NCBI RefSeq assembly: GCF_014170305.1
Contig: NZ_LZZT01000036.1
Coordinates: forward strand, 33,677 to 97,676
From: Achromobacter sp. UMC71
GTDB lineage: Bacteria > Pseudomonadota > Gammaproteobacteria > Burkholderiales > Burkholderiaceae_B
Direction: 5' to 3'
Length of the DNA stretch: 64,000 nucleotides
Part shown: piece by piece, positions 1-8,980 of the stretch
Layout: every line of letters begins with the position of its first letter
Numbering within the stretch: position 1 is the stretch's first letter
The notes under the pieces: generated by a model
Database searches by the model: none
The model's input: the letters and a program-made list of their open reading frames with translations, nothing else
Told to the model about the DNA's origin: nothing
Made by a program: the position numbers and the translations under genes

Positions 1-653
1 ATTGCCGCCAGTTCACGCAGGCGCTGTTCGACCGCCTGCGCGCATTGCCCAATGCGCAATGCGCCATGTCCAACCCCGTGTCGGGCCTGCAACGCGAAGG
101 CCGCCGCATCGTGGCGGTGCACACCCGCGACGGCGACATCGGCGCAGACGCCGTGGTGCTGGCCACCGGCATCGGCACGCGCGCCTTGCTGCGGCCGCTG
201 GGGCACGACGTACCGCTGTATCCGCTCAAGGGCTACAGCCTGACCGTGCCGCTGGCCGCCGACGACACGGTCGCGCCGCGCATCAGCGTCACCGACTACG
301 AACGCCGCATCGTGTACGCGCGGGTGGGCGGGGTGCTGCGCATCGCCGCCATGGTCGACATCGGCAGCGCCAACGCCGATATCGATCCGGCGCGCATCGC
401 GCTGCTCAAACGGCAGGTGGCCGAGGCCTTTCCGGCGCTGGACCTGGGCCAGGCGGTACCCTGGGCCGGTTTGCGCCCGGCCACGCCCACGGGCAAACCG
501 CTGATCGGGCCCAGCCCGGCCGCGAGCAACCTGTGGCTGAACATCGGCCAGGGCGCGCTGGGCTTCACCCTGGCTTGCGGCAGCGCCGCGCTGCTGACGG
601 CGCAGATGGCCGGGCTGGAGACGCCGCTGGACGCCGCGCCTTTCCGGCCTTGA
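1..653 (+). CDS. D-amino-acid dehydrogenase-like FAD oxidoreductase, C-terminal part (partial)
   Basis: The reading frame is already open at base 3 and closes with TGA at 651-653, so the N-terminal FAD-binding half lies outside the window. The visible 216 residues match the C-terminal half of DadA/DAO-type flavoproteins, which oxidise D-amino acids to 2-oxo acids and ammonia and pass electrons to the respiratory chain. Supporting motifs are VVLATGIGTRALL, the substrate-domain stretch PLKGYSLTVPL, and the C-terminal FAD-contact segments GLRPATPTGKPLIG and NIGQGALGFTLACGSA. The substrate cannot be read from this fragment. A glycine-oxidase-like member of the same family is the main alternative. 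Confidence 0.8.
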   Translation, partial: CRQFTQALFDRLRALPNAQCAMSNPVSGLQREGRRIVAVHTRDGDIGADAVVLATGIGTRALLRPLGHDVPLYPLKGYSLTVPLAADDTVAPRISVTDYERRIVYARVGGVLRIAAMVDIGSANADIDPARIALLKRQVAEAFPALDLGQAVPWAGLRPATPTGKPLIGPSPAASNLWLNIGQGALGFTLACGSAALLTAQMAGLETPLDAAPFRP

Positions 654-862
654 GGGGGAGGGGCCTGATGGCTGCGGGGCTTTGGGCGCGCGGCCCGGTC
701 CCCGGTTTCTGCGGAGGGTATGGGATGTCCATTTCTAGATAGTCCCTGCCTGTTCATCGGCAGACGGGCGTCCGGACGCTCAATAGGATAGCGGTCATCC
801 GCCAGTGCGGCAGGGGATGCCGCGGCGGACTTGCCCATTCCTATCCTGCGAGTGAACCCATC

Positions 863-1777
863 ATGTCCTACCTGTTTCCGTTGTTCGCCATCCTGTTCTG
901 GGCGGGCAATGTCATCGTGTCCAAGATGGCGGCCAGCGCCATCTCGCCAACCGCCATCACCTTCTACCGGCTGATCCTGGCGCTGGCGATCATGGGTCTG
1001 TTCACGGCCGCGCCGGCCTGGCGCAACCGCAAGACCATCCTGCGCCACTGGCCCAAGCTGGCGCTGTACGGGGCGCTGTCATCGGCGCTGTTCCAGGCCC
1101 TTTCATACCGCGCCGCAGAAACCACCACCGCCACCAACATGGCGATCCTGACCGCGCTGATTCCGCTGCTCAGCATGCTGCTCAGCGTGGTCATCCTGCG
1201 TGATCCGCTGACGCTGGGCATGGCGGCCGGCGGCGCGCTGTCGTTCCTGGGCTTGCTGTACCTGGTCGGGCAGGGCGACATGCTCAGCGTGTTCCAGCAT
1301 GGCATCCACGTGGGCGACGGCCTGATGCTGCTGGCGGCGTTTTCCTATGCGCTGTATGGCGTGCTGCTGCGCCACTGGAAGGTGCCGGTGCCGGCCTGGC
1401 AGTCCACCTTCGTGCAGTCGATCTTCGCGCTGCTGTACATGCTGCCGCTGTACCTGCGGGTACCGGCCGGGCAGGCCGCGCTGGACATGAAGACGATTCC
1501 GCTGATCCTGTACGCCGGCATTTTCTCGTCGGTGCTGCTGTCGTTCCTGTGGATCGAAGGGGTGCATCGCCTGGGCCCCAACCGTTGCAGTATCTTCATC
1601 AACCTGCTGCCGCTCTTTACCGCGCTGGCCGCCTTCGTGCTGCTGCGCGAGCAGTTGCATGGCTACCATCTGCTGGGCGGGGCGGTGACGCTGGCCGGCG
1701 TGCTGCTGGCCCAGACCGTGCAGCGCCCCTTGTACGGCCGCGGCCGGGCCGCGACGCTGGCCGCGGGCAAGGCGTGA
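863..1777 (+). CDS. EamA/DMT-family transporter
   Basis: This is a 304-residue inner-membrane protein with the layout of the drug/metabolite transporter superfamily: two EamA repeats of about five hydrophobic segments each. Repeat 1 begins LFPLFAILFWAGNVIVSK; repeat 2 begins near residue 150 (GLMLLAAFSYALYGVLLRHW). The length fits the family's usual 290-310 residues. The ATG at 863 is the first in frame. The preceding 209-base gap carries no other gene. Such proteins usually export amino acids or other small metabolites, but no substrate can be assigned here. It appears to be a single-gene unit. Confidence 0.85.
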   Translation: MSYLFPLFAILFWAGNVIVSKMAASAISPTAITFYRLILALAIMGLFTAAPAWRNRKTILRHWPKLALYGALSSALFQALSYRAAETTTATNMAILTALIPLLSMLLSVVILRDPLTLGMAAGGALSFLGLLYLVGQGDMLSVFQHGIHVGDGLMLLAAFSYALYGVLLRHWKVPVPAWQSTFVQSIFALLYMLPLYLRVPAGQAALDMKTIPLILYAGIFSSVLLSFLWIEGVHRLGPNRCSIFINLLPLFTALAAFVLLREQLHGYHLLGGAVTLAGVLLAQTVQRPLYGRGRAATLAAGKA

Positions 1778-1943
1778 CGGGTTGGGCTGGCGCCACTGCG
1801 CCCGCGGTCATGCAAAGTCCGGTTCGGCAGGGGGCGTAGCGGTTGCCCGCCGGGCCGGCTTGACCCGCCGCGGCGGGATTCACTCCTGTTCAAGACAGGC
1901 CGGCGCCGGCCCCGCATAGTGGCTCTCTTTGAACGGAGCGCCC

Positions 1944-2903
1944 ATGAGCCTTTTCCAGAAAACCGCCATCGCGCTGGCGCGCAGCCCGGGCATTGGCCGA
2001 TCCATGCGCGCCCTGGCCGCGCGCACCTCGCTGGCGCGGCGTTTCGTGGGCGGCGCCGATATTGCCGGCGCGGTGCGCACCGCGGTCCGGCTGCGCGAGG
2101 CGCACGGCATCCGCGCATCGCTGTTCTACCTGGGCGAGTACGTGGCCGACCCGGCCGCCGTCGAGCACAATACGCGCCAGGCCATGCAGGCCTGCGCCGC
2201 CCTGGGCCAGGCCGGGCTGGACGTGCACGTGTCCATCGACCCTACCGCCGTCGGCTACATGTGCAGCGACGCGCTGGGCCGCGAGAACGCGATCCGTATC
2301 GCACAGGCGGCGCGGCAGGCGGCCGGCGTGGGCCGCGACTGGGTGGTGCTGGACATGGAGGACTCGGGCATCCGCGACCGCACCTGCGCCCTGCACCGCG
2401 AACTGCTGCAGGCGGGCCTGCCGGCGGGTCTGACCTTGCAGGCCCGCCGCCGCCGCACGCCCGAAGACCTGACGTGGGCCATCACCCAGCGTACGTCGCT
2501 GCGGCTGGTGAAGGGCGCGTTTCCCGAGCGCGCGCTGGACCACCAGGGGCGCGCCCGCATCGACCAGGCCTATCTGGACGCCGCCGCCATCATGCTGTCG
2601 CCGGTGGCGCGCGCAGCCGGCTTCCTGCCGGTGTTCGGCACCCACGACGACCGCCTGGCCGGCGCCATCATGGCCTTGGCGCGCGAGCGCGGCTGGGCGC
2701 CGGACGCCTTTGAATTCGAGATGCTCTACGGCGTGCGGCCGGACTGGCAGCTGGCGCTGCGCCGGCTGGGCTATAACGTCAGGGTCTATCTGCCGTTCGG
2801 CGCCGACTGGTGGCCCTACGCCATCCGCCGGGTGGGAGAAAATCCCCGCAACGCCTGGCTGCTGGCCCGCTCGCTGGCGGCGGACGGCGCGTATTTCGGG
2901 TAG
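1944..2903 (+). CDS. proline dehydrogenase family protein
   Basis: The product is 319 residues with the PRODH (beta/alpha)8-barrel fold, related to the proline-oxidising domain of PutA, which makes pyrroline-5-carboxylate using FAD. Visible motifs are DMEDSG, RLVKGAF, FGTHDDRL, FEMLYGV and the C-terminal WWPYAIRRVGENP. The last contains the paired Arg and the Glu that hold the proline carboxylate in characterised PRODHs. It is a stand-alone enzyme rather than a PutA fusion, and no P5C dehydrogenase lies beside it. I chose the ATG at 1944, preceded by GGAG six bases upstream; a TTG 15 bases earlier would also be in frame. An AraC gene follows 54 bases downstream and may belong to the same unit. 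Confidence 0.85.
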   Translation: MSLFQKTAIALARSPGIGRSMRALAARTSLARRFVGGADIAGAVRTAVRLREAHGIRASLFYLGEYVADPAAVEHNTRQAMQACAALGQAGLDVHVSIDPTAVGYMCSDALGRENAIRIAQAARQAAGVGRDWVVLDMEDSGIRDRTCALHRELLQAGLPAGLTLQARRRRTPEDLTWAITQRTSLRLVKGAFPERALDHQGRARIDQAYLDAAAIMLSPVARAAGFLPVFGTHDDRLAGAIMALARERGWAPDAFEFEMLYGVRPDWQLALRRLGYNVRVYLPFGADWWPYAIRRVGENPRNAWLLARSLAADGAYFG

Positions 2904-2957
2904 GGGCTGGCGGATGTCCGCGGTCCGGCGCCCGGCCCTTTTCCTGGCGGTCTTTTC

Positions 2958-3818
2958 ATGGCGGTTTCCCAACATATCTGGCATTGCGGCGCGGGCCTGC
3001 CCGGCGACGTGCTGATCGCCGACCTGCGTGCCTACCGCTATGACGCGCATTTCCACGACGCCTGGTCCATCGGCGCCATCGCCCAAGGACGCTGCGCCTT
3101 CACCGTGCACGGCCAGGCGTTCGAGGCGGGCGAGGGCGATCTGGTGGTGATCGCACCGGGGCAGGTGCATACCGGCGGCACGTCGGCCGGGTTGCTGGCG
3201 TACCGCATGGCGTACATTGAGCCTGCCTGGTTCCAGGAGCATGCCCTGGCGCTGCGCGATGGCGGCCTGACATTGCCGGGGCCCGTAATTCACGACGCGG
3301 CGTTATGCGGGCAGTGGCTGGCGACGCTGGCGCCGGACGAGACGGAAGACGCCCTGCGTCGCGGACGGCTGTCGGCCGCGTTGTTCGGCCTGCTGGCGGC
3401 GCACGGGTGGGCGGCGGGCGAGGCCAGCGCCGAGGGCGGCGGCGCGGCCGCCGGTTTCGCTGCGGTCCCAGCGGCTGGGCCACGCATTCCCGATGTCTGT
3501 GCGCTGTTGTTCGAGCGCATGCGCGCCGACCCTGCCTGCGCGCCCGACCTGGAAGCGTTGGCCCGGGCCGAGGGCAAGCACCGCAGCACGCTGGTCAAGC
3601 AGTTCGCGCGCCGCTATGGCCTGCCGCCGCAGGCCTGGTTGCGCAACTGGCGGGTGGCGCGCGCCCGCGCGCTGCTGCGCGGGGGCCTGCCGCTGGCCGA
3701 CGCGGCTGCAGCAGTGGGCTTTGCGGACCAGGCGCACCTGACCCGGGTGTTCAAGCAGGTCTACGGCAGTCCGCCGGGCGTGTTGTGCAAATCGGCGGCG
3801 CGGGCGGTGGGGTTTTGA
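2958..3818 (+). CDS. AraC family transcriptional regulator
   Basis: The product is 286 residues. The N-terminal half is an AraC-ligand-binding cupin (HFHDAWSIGAIAQG, then PGQVHTGG). The C-terminal hundred residues hold two helix-turn-helix units ending in the family signature (VGFADQAHLTRVFKQVYG). A low-complexity Ala/Gly linker lies around residues 145-175. The gene is 54 bases downstream of the proline-dehydrogenase-like gene on the same strand, so that gene is one possible target; no operator was identified. The amino-acid type cupin is common in regulators of LysE or EamA exporters. Confidence 0.85.
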   Translation: MAVSQHIWHCGAGLPGDVLIADLRAYRYDAHFHDAWSIGAIAQGRCAFTVHGQAFEAGEGDLVVIAPGQVHTGGTSAGLLAYRMAYIEPAWFQEHALALRDGGLTLPGPVIHDAALCGQWLATLAPDETEDALRRGRLSAALFGLLAAHGWAAGEASAEGGGAAAGFAAVPAAGPRIPDVCALLFERMRADPACAPDLEALARAEGKHRSTLVKQFARRYGLPPQAWLRNWRVARARALLRGGLPLADAAAAVGFADQAHLTRVFKQVYGSPPGVLCKSAARAVGF

Positions 3819-3939
3819 CATTCTTAAAAGTCATGCGATGAGCGACGAATAATCGTTTGATGCTTGGATTTTTACCGGCTTTAATCGATATGTTCGGATG
3901 TTGATTACGCCTTGTCGATTGCTATAAGGGAATGTGAAA

Positions 3940-4980
3940 ATGGAACCCCAACGGATCACGCTGCACGCGGCGGACGGTATGGCGCTGGGCGGGTTTGTGT
4001 GGCGTCATGCCGAGGCGGATGGCGCTGACACTGATGCTTTCTCGAAGCAAGCGACGCGCCCCGAGCGTGCCGGCCCCGGGGGCGAACATGCGGGGCATCC
4101 CGGGATGACCCATCCCGGGATGCCCCGCCCAGTGGTAATCATCAACGCCGCGACCTCCGTGCGTTGCCGCTACTACGCGCGCTTCGCCGCCTACCTGCAC
4201 CAGCACGGCTTCGACGTGGTGACCTACGACTACCGCGGCATCGGCGAATCGCGGCCCGCCTCCTTGCGGGGCTTCCAGGCTTCATGGATGGATTGGGGCG
4301 AGCGCGATTTCGAAGCCGTGCTGCAGTACGTGGCGACCCACTTCCCCGGTCAGCCGGTGGACGTGGTGGCGCACAGCATCGGCGGCTTCGTCACGGGCCT
4401 GGCGCCGTCGGCGCGGCACGTGCGCCGCATCTTCACCATGGGCGCGCAATACGCCTACTGGCGCGATTACGCGCCGGGCAAGCGCCTGCGCATGCTGGCC
4501 AAGTGGCATGTGGCCATGCCGCTGCTGGCCGTTTGCCTGGGCTACTTTCCCGGACGCCGGCTGGGCTGGCTGGAAGACACGCCGCGGGGCGTCGTGCGGG
4601 ACTGGAGCTTCATGGGCCCGCGCTTCGAGGCGCGCAGCGCGCCGGCCGATGCCGCCCGCCGCCAAGCCGCGATGGCGGCGGTGACGGCGCCGATCCTGGC
4701 GCTTGGCGTGACCGACGACGAATTCGGCACCGAGGGCGCCATTAGCCGGCTGCTGGCGTATTTCACCGGCAGCGCCCGCACGCATCTGCGGCTGGCGCCT
4801 GCCTCGCTGGGGCTGGACGGCATCGGTCATTTCGCGTTCTTCCACGAACGCTTTCGCGAGGCGCTATGGCCGATCGCCCTGGGCTGGCTCAGCCGCGGGG
4901 AGCGGCGGGTGGCGGGGGTGACGCCCATACGTTGTGACTGCGCGGCGTCTCTAGCCGGTAGTCCGAGTATTTCCGCGTAA
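3940..4980 (+). CDS. alpha/beta hydrolase with in-frame palindromic insert
   Basis: The product is 346 residues with an alpha/beta-hydrolase fold. The strand and oxyanion region is VVIINAATSVRCRYYARFA, followed by YDYRGIGESRP. The nucleophile elbow is VAHSIGGF (Ser near residue 150) and the late His is in GIGHFAFFHERF. The ATG at 3940 lies nine bases after AAGGG; a GTG six bases earlier is too close to it. The stretch at about residues 30-65 (rich in Gly, Pro, Met, His) has no counterpart in the fold core and is encoded partly by a perfect inverted repeat at 4090-4128, so it looks inserted. The last 92 bases overlap the convergent reductase gene. Substrate unknown. Confidence 0.75.
   Translation: MEPQRITLHAADGMALGGFVWRHAEADGADTDAFSKQATRPERAGPGGEHAGHPGMTHPGMPRPVVIINAATSVRCRYYARFAAYLHQHGFDVVTYDYRGIGESRPASLRGFQASWMDWGERDFEAVLQYVATHFPGQPVDVVAHSIGGFVTGLAPSARHVRRIFTMGAQYAYWRDYAPGKRLRMLAKWHVAMPLLAVCLGYFPGRRLGWLEDTPRGVVRDWSFMGPRFEARSAPADAARRQAAMAAVTAPILALGVTDDEFGTEGAISRLLAYFTGSARTHLRLAPASLGLDGIGHFAFFHERFREALWPIALGWLSRGERRVAGVTPIRCDCAASLAGSPSISA
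4090..4128. repeat. 39-bp perfect inverted repeat inside a coding region
   Basis: Two 18-base arms (4090-4107 and 4111-4128) are exact reverse complements separated by ACC. Each arm also contains the 12-base palindrome CATCCCGGGATG. It lies within the alpha/beta-hydrolase gene and is translated as AGHPGMTHPGMP, keeping the frame. It resembles a REP-like or coding-inserted palindromic element rather than a terminator, because there is no T-tract and the gene continues for 850 bases. Confidence 0.8.
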
Positions 4981-5548
4981 AGAACTCGGCGCCCAGCATT
5001 TCGGCGGCCAGCAGGGGGGTGCGCGGATCCGCCGCGATTTCACCGCGGCGGTTGCCGGCGCCATGCACATAGCCGACGAAATCGGCATGGGTGTAGCGGG
5101 CGAATTCCTGCACTTGGTGCACCACGCCCAGCACGGCGCCAGGGTAGGTTTCTTCCGAGGCCACGGTCAGGCCCAGGCGCTTGCCGGCCATGGCCGCCTT
5201 GACGCGTTCCGGCTCGGGGCCCGAGCCGGCGTAATGGCTGAACGAGCGGTCGAAGAACGCCTTGGTCTGTGCCGACATGCCGTACCAATAGAGCGGCGTG
5301 CAGAACAGCACGCCTTCGGCCGGCAGGAAGTGGTCCAGGAACAATTCGGCGTAACGGTCATCGGGGGCGGGCGCGTGGCGCAGGTCCGGCAGGAAATGCT
5401 GGATGTAGTCGTCCAGCACCAGCAGCGTGGCCGCCGTGCCGGCCATCTGTGCGCCGCGTTGGGCCGCGGTGCCCAGCGCCATGCTGTTGCCGTCGCGGCG
5501 CGGGCTGCCCACCAGGATGAGCAGCTTGGGTTGATGATCTGAATTCAA
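4889..5548 (-). CDS. NAD(P)H-dependent flavodoxin-fold oxidoreductase
   Basis: The product is 219 residues of the NADPH-dependent FMN reductase / flavodoxin-like family. It begins with KLLILVGSPRRDGNSMALG, the FMN phosphate-binding loop, and has a flavin-contact segment GVLFCTPLYWYGMSAQTKAF. Such cytosolic enzymes reduce quinones, nitro compounds or azo dyes. No in-frame ATG precedes the fold. The TTG at 5548 has GAGG eight bases upstream on the minus strand and is my chosen start. The gene is divergent from a LysR gene 140 bases away, which is its probable regulator. Its 3-prime end overlaps the hydrolase gene by 92 bases in antisense. Confidence 0.8.
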   Translation of the reverse strand: MNSDHQPKLLILVGSPRRDGNSMALGTAAQRGAQMAGTAATLLVLDDYIQHFLPDLRHAPAPDDRYAELFLDHFLPAEGVLFCTPLYWYGMSAQTKAFFDRSFSHYAGSGPEPERVKAAMAGKRLGLTVASEETYPGAVLGVVHQVQEFARYTHADFVGYVHGAGNRRGEIAADPRTPLLAAEMLGAEFFTRKYSDYRLETPRSHNVWASPPPPAAPRG

Positions 5549-5688
5549 GTGAAATGCCTCGATGGAGAGAAGGGGCCTAAGGTAGAAGCAAGCATTCAAT
5601 AGAGACCTTCAATTTACGAAGGCGCTACCTCGACGACAAACGAGAATTTCTTGGCTAAGATGAATTGAATTCATCCACAAGGCCAGCC

Positions 5689-6582
5689 ATGTTTGCCTCC
5701 TTGCCCGTGACGTCCTTGCGCGCGTTTGAAGCCGCCGCGCGGCTGCGCAGCTTCAAGCTGGCGGCGGCCGAGCTGTCCGTCACGCCCACGGCCGTGTCGC
5801 ACCAGATCAAGGCGCTGGAGCGCCATGCGGGCGTCGCGCTGTTCGACCGGGTGCCGCAAGGTGTGCGCCTGACCGACAGCGGCGCGCGCTTGTTCGCCAG
5901 CACGCACGGCGCCTTCCTGGATATCGCGCAGACGCTGGACGCCCTGCGCCCGGCCAGCGCGGCAGGCGCGCTGACGTTGTCCACCACCCACTCGTTCGCC
6001 GCGCTGTGGCTGGTGCCGCGGCTGGGGCGCTTTCATCAGGCCTATCCGCAGTATCAGTTGCGCTTGTCGACGCAAGCCGAAGTCATTGACCTGCTGCAGG
6101 ACGCCAGCGTCGACGTGGCGATCCGCTACAGCAGCCGGCGTTATCCGGCGCTGTATGCGGCCTGCGCCTTGCAGGAATCGTTCGGCGTCTACGGCGCGCC
6201 CGCGCTGGTGGCGCAGGCGCGCCGCGCCGGCCGGGCCAAGCCGGCGCTGGTGACCGTGCACTGGCGCGACTCGGCGCTGTACGAAGAAGGGTGGCGGCAG
6301 TGGTGCGACGCGGCGGGCCTGCCGGGGTGGCGCAAGCCGGCATCGGTGCACGCGTATACGGAAGAGCACTACGCCTTGCAGGCGGCCATCGCCGGGCAGG
6401 GGCTGGTGCTGGCCAGCTCGGTGATGGTGTCCGACAGCATCAAGGCCGGCACGCTGGTGCCGCTGCGGCCGCAGGTCAGCGTGGCGGGCTCGGCCTACAC
6501 CGCGCTGTGCGCGCCGGGCCGCGAGCGCCATCCGCCGGTGAAGGCGTTTCTGGCGTGGCTGCGGCGGGAATTCAAGGAATAG
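5689..6582 (+). CDS. LysR family regulator, GcvA-like
   Basis: The product is 297 residues. The winged HTH is at residues 5-65 (VTSLRAFEAAARLRSFKLAA, then TPTAVSHQIKALE) in the style of GcvA/TtdR regulators, followed by a type-2 periplasmic-binding effector domain. I chose the ATG at 5689, seven bases after AAGG; a TTG at 5665 is in frame but has no Shine-Dalgarno. Divergent transcription from the flavodoxin-fold reductase gene suggests control of that gene and autorepression. The short intergenic region is AT-rich for this genome and contains two GAATTC-centred repeats. The 3-prime end comes within 10 bases of the convergent MFS gene. Confidence 0.85.
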   Translation: MFASLPVTSLRAFEAAARLRSFKLAAAELSVTPTAVSHQIKALERHAGVALFDRVPQGVRLTDSGARLFASTHGAFLDIAQTLDALRPASAAGALTLSTTHSFAALWLVPRLGRFHQAYPQYQLRLSTQAEVIDLLQDASVDVAIRYSSRRYPALYAACALQESFGVYGAPALVAQARRAGRAKPALVTVHWRDSALYEEGWRQWCDAAGLPGWRKPASVHAYTEEHYALQAAIAGQGLVLASSVMVSDSIKAGTLVPLRPQVSVAGSAYTALCAPGRERHPPVKAFLAWLRREFKE

Positions 6583-6592
6583 CGGTCTGGGG

Positions 6593-7927
6593 TCATGTCC
6601 GCTTCGGGCGGGGCAGCAGCGGCAGCGCCGCCAGCATCGCCAGGCCCGCCGCCAGCCAGGCCAGCGGCCAGGAGGTGGCGGTGACCAGATGGGGCAAAGC
6701 CAGCGGCGTCAGGAACAGGCCCAGATAGACGCAGGTATTGGCCAGGCCCAGCGCGGTGCCGGCGCGCTGGGCGCCGGCCAGCGTGGCCAGTTCGGTATAG
6801 GCCACGCCGTGCCAGGCGGACACGCAGATGCCGGCCGCCGCCAGCAGCAAGGCCACCAGCGCCCGCGCGCCCGTGTCGGCGGGTGCGCCGCGCACGGCCC
6901 AGGCCGCGCCGGCCAGCACGGCGAACAGCAAGAAACCCAGCCACGCGCAGCCGCGCAGATAGGCGTGCCGGTTGCCATGGCGGTCGGTCCAGCGGCCGCT
7001 GGCGATGCGCGCCACCATGGCCCCCAATTGCACCGCCACCATCACGGCCGTCAGCGTCGCGATGCCGGCGCCGCTGAAGTCGTGCAGGAACACCGTGGCG
7101 AAAGTCAGCACCGCGAATTGCGGGCAGCACAGCAGGCCGATGGCCAGCGCGGCGCGCCAGACGCGGGCATCGCGCAGCGGGCTGGCGGGCACGTCGCGGG
7201 ACGGGGCCGCAGGCAACCGTCCGGACGTCGCGGGCGTCACGCTGGCGCCTGGGTGGACCTGGGCCTCCCCGGTGCGCGGCGCCGATACGGCTGGCTTGCG
7301 CTCGGGCTCGCGCAGCCACCCCAGTGTCAGCAGCGCCGCCCCGGCGCACAAGCTCCCCAGCAACCCGAACACCGCGCCGAAGCCGACCCGCGAGGCCAGC
7401 CACGGCAACGTCAGCGCGCCCAGGCCGCCGCCCAGCGGCACGGCGGTCTGGCGGATGCTCATGGCCAGGCCGCGCTCGCCTTCGTCGAACCAGGCCATCA
7501 CGGCGCGCCCGCTGGCGCCATTGACGCTGCCGCCCATGACGCCGACCAGCAGCAAGCCCAGCGCCAGCAGCCACAAGGCGGGGGGCATGCCGCCGGCCGG
7601 CGCGGCATACAGGCTCATCCAGGCCAGCGCCGCCGAGGTTGCGCCCAGGCCGGCCAGCAGCACGGGCCGGTCGCCCCAGCGGTCGGCCAGCATGCCCCAG
7701 GGCAGTTCAAACAACGCCACGCCCAGACCCATCAGGCCCAGCGCCAGGCCCAATTGGTCGTTGTCCAGCCGATAGCCCGACCGCATGAATACCGCGCTGG
7801 CCGGCAGGCCGGCGGCGGCGGCCGAGAAGGCGGCGTTGGCTGCCACGCCGACCGCCAGCACCTTCCAGCGGTGGGCGGAGCGAACGGCCGGCAGAGCGGC
7901 GGGGGCGGTGAACGTGGACGAAGACAT
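6593..7927 (-). CDS. MFS transporter
   Basis: The product is 444 residues with about 12 hydrophobic segments, a cytoplasmic loop between helices 6 and 7 (about residues 195-240, rich in Pro, Ala and charged residues), and the MFS loop 2-3 signature GMLADRWGDRPVLLAG. A second half-signature is ASGRWTDRHGNRHAY. It is an inner-membrane secondary transporter, probably an exporter or organic-anion carrier (CynX/NimT-like). I took the ATG at 7925-7927; the frame remains open much further upstream but that extension has no membrane character and runs through the LysR gene. It is divergent from that LysR gene, 102 bases away, a classic regulator-transporter pair. Confidence 0.85.
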   Translation of the reverse strand: MSSSTFTAPAALPAVRSAHRWKVLAVGVAANAAFSAAAAGLPASAVFMRSGYRLDNDQLGLALGLMGLGVALFELPWGMLADRWGDRPVLLAGLGATSAALAWMSLYAAPAGGMPPALWLLALGLLLVGVMGGSVNGASGRAVMAWFDEGERGLAMSIRQTAVPLGGGLGALTLPWLASRVGFGAVFGLLGSLCAGAALLTLGWLREPERKPAVSAPRTGEAQVHPGASVTPATSGRLPAAPSRDVPASPLRDARVWRAALAIGLLCCPQFAVLTFATVFLHDFSGAGIATLTAVMVAVQLGAMVARIASGRWTDRHGNRHAYLRGCAWLGFLLFAVLAGAAWAVRGAPADTGARALVALLLAAAGICVSAWHGVAYTELATLAGAQRAGTALGLANTCVYLGLFLTPLALPHLVTATSWPLAWLAAGLAMLAALPLLPRPKRT

Positions 7928-8029
7928 GGCGGGCTCCAGACAGGATTGACGCGTCGTAGTCTGCGCCCGTAACATCATTCTGAAAATCAGGAAATATTCA
8001 ATCAAAGGTTTTGAAAAACAGGACAATAA

Positions 8030-8980
8030 ATGCGGCCTGTCACCTTCGACCTGGACGTGCTGCGCAGCTTCGTGGCTGGCGTGGAACTGGGCAGCTTCGG
8101 CCGCGCGGCCGACCGGCTGGGCCGCTCCACGTCCGCCGTCAGCGCGCAACTGAAAAAACTGGAAGAGCAGGCCGGCGTGCCGCTGCTGCGCAAGGCCGGG
8201 CGCGGCCTGGCACTGACCGACGCCGGCGAGACCATGCTGGCCTACGCGCGCCGGCTGCTGGAATTGAACGACCAGGCCTCGGTGGCGGTGCGCGGCGCGC
8301 AGTTGCAGGGCCGCGTGCGCCTGGGCCTGCAAGAGGATTTCGGCGAAATCCTCTTGCCGCAGGTGCTGGGCCAGTTCGCGCGCACCCATCCGCAGGTCCG
8401 GATAGAGGCGCGCGTGGCGCGCAATGCCGACCTGCTTGACCGCGTTGCCGGCGGCGAACTCGATCTGGCGCTGGCCTGGGAGCATGACGCGGCACGGTCT
8501 CATGGGGTCCGGCTGGCCGAATTGCCCATGTGCTGGATTGGTCCAGCGGGGGCGGCGGTCGCCCGCGATGCCGACGGCGCCTTGCCACTGGTCGCGTTCG
8601 AGGCGCCCTGCCTGTTCCGCAGCCGCGCCACCGACGCGCTGGACCGTGCCGGCATCGCCTGGACGTCGGCGTTCATCAGCCCCAGCCTGGCGGGCTTGTG
8701 GGCGGCGGTCAGCGCCGGCCTGGGCGTGATGGTGCGCACGCCCTTGGGCCTGCCCGCCAGCCTGCGGGTGATGGCGCCGGGCGAACAGGGGCTGCCGTCC
8801 TTGCCCGGCCTGGCCTTGTCGCTGTATGGCGCCCAAGCCCGGCCCGGCCCCGTCGCCGCCGCGCTGGCGGACATCGTGCGCCAATGCGTACGCGACAGCG
8901 TCGCCGCGCTGCCCGCCTTGCCTGGCCCGCCGGCCCGCATCATTGCTACGGAGGCTGCCCGCCTTGAACCGGTTTCATGA
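8030..8980 (+). CDS. LysR family regulator paired with MFS gene
   Basis: The product is 316 residues. The N-terminal winged HTH starts FDLDVLRSFVAGVELGSF with the recognition region STSAVSAQLKKLEEQAG, followed by the effector-binding domain. The ATG at 8030 follows CAGGA at 8019-8023. The 102-base intergenic region toward the MFS gene contains TTCAA-N9-TTGAA just upstream of the start, a possible LysR (T-N11-A type) box. The last 17 bases overlap the start of a second LysR gene in another frame, which suggests translational coupling. Confidence 0.85.
   Translation: MRPVTFDLDVLRSFVAGVELGSFGRAADRLGRSTSAVSAQLKKLEEQAGVPLLRKAGRGLALTDAGETMLAYARRLLELNDQASVAVRGAQLQGRVRLGLQEDFGEILLPQVLGQFARTHPQVRIEARVARNADLLDRVAGGELDLALAWEHDAARSHGVRLAELPMCWIGPAGAAVARDADGALPLVAFEAPCLFRSRATDALDRAGIAWTSAFISPSLAGLWAAVSAGLGVMVRTPLGLPASLRVMAPGEQGLPSLPGLALSLYGAQARPGPVAAALADIVRQCVRDSVAALPALPGPPARIIATEAARLEPVS

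Noticed and set aside
1898..1911. Fourteen-base palindrome GGCCGGCGCCGGCC upstream of the proline dehydrogenase gene
   Set aside because: Common sequence type in DNA this GC-rich, no repeats or partner site nearby.
6593..8884. Continuous minus-strand frame of 763 codons extending the MFS gene
   Set aside because: The upstream 320 codons lack membrane or domain character and lie antisense to a clear LysR gene; the membrane protein begins at the ATG at 7927.
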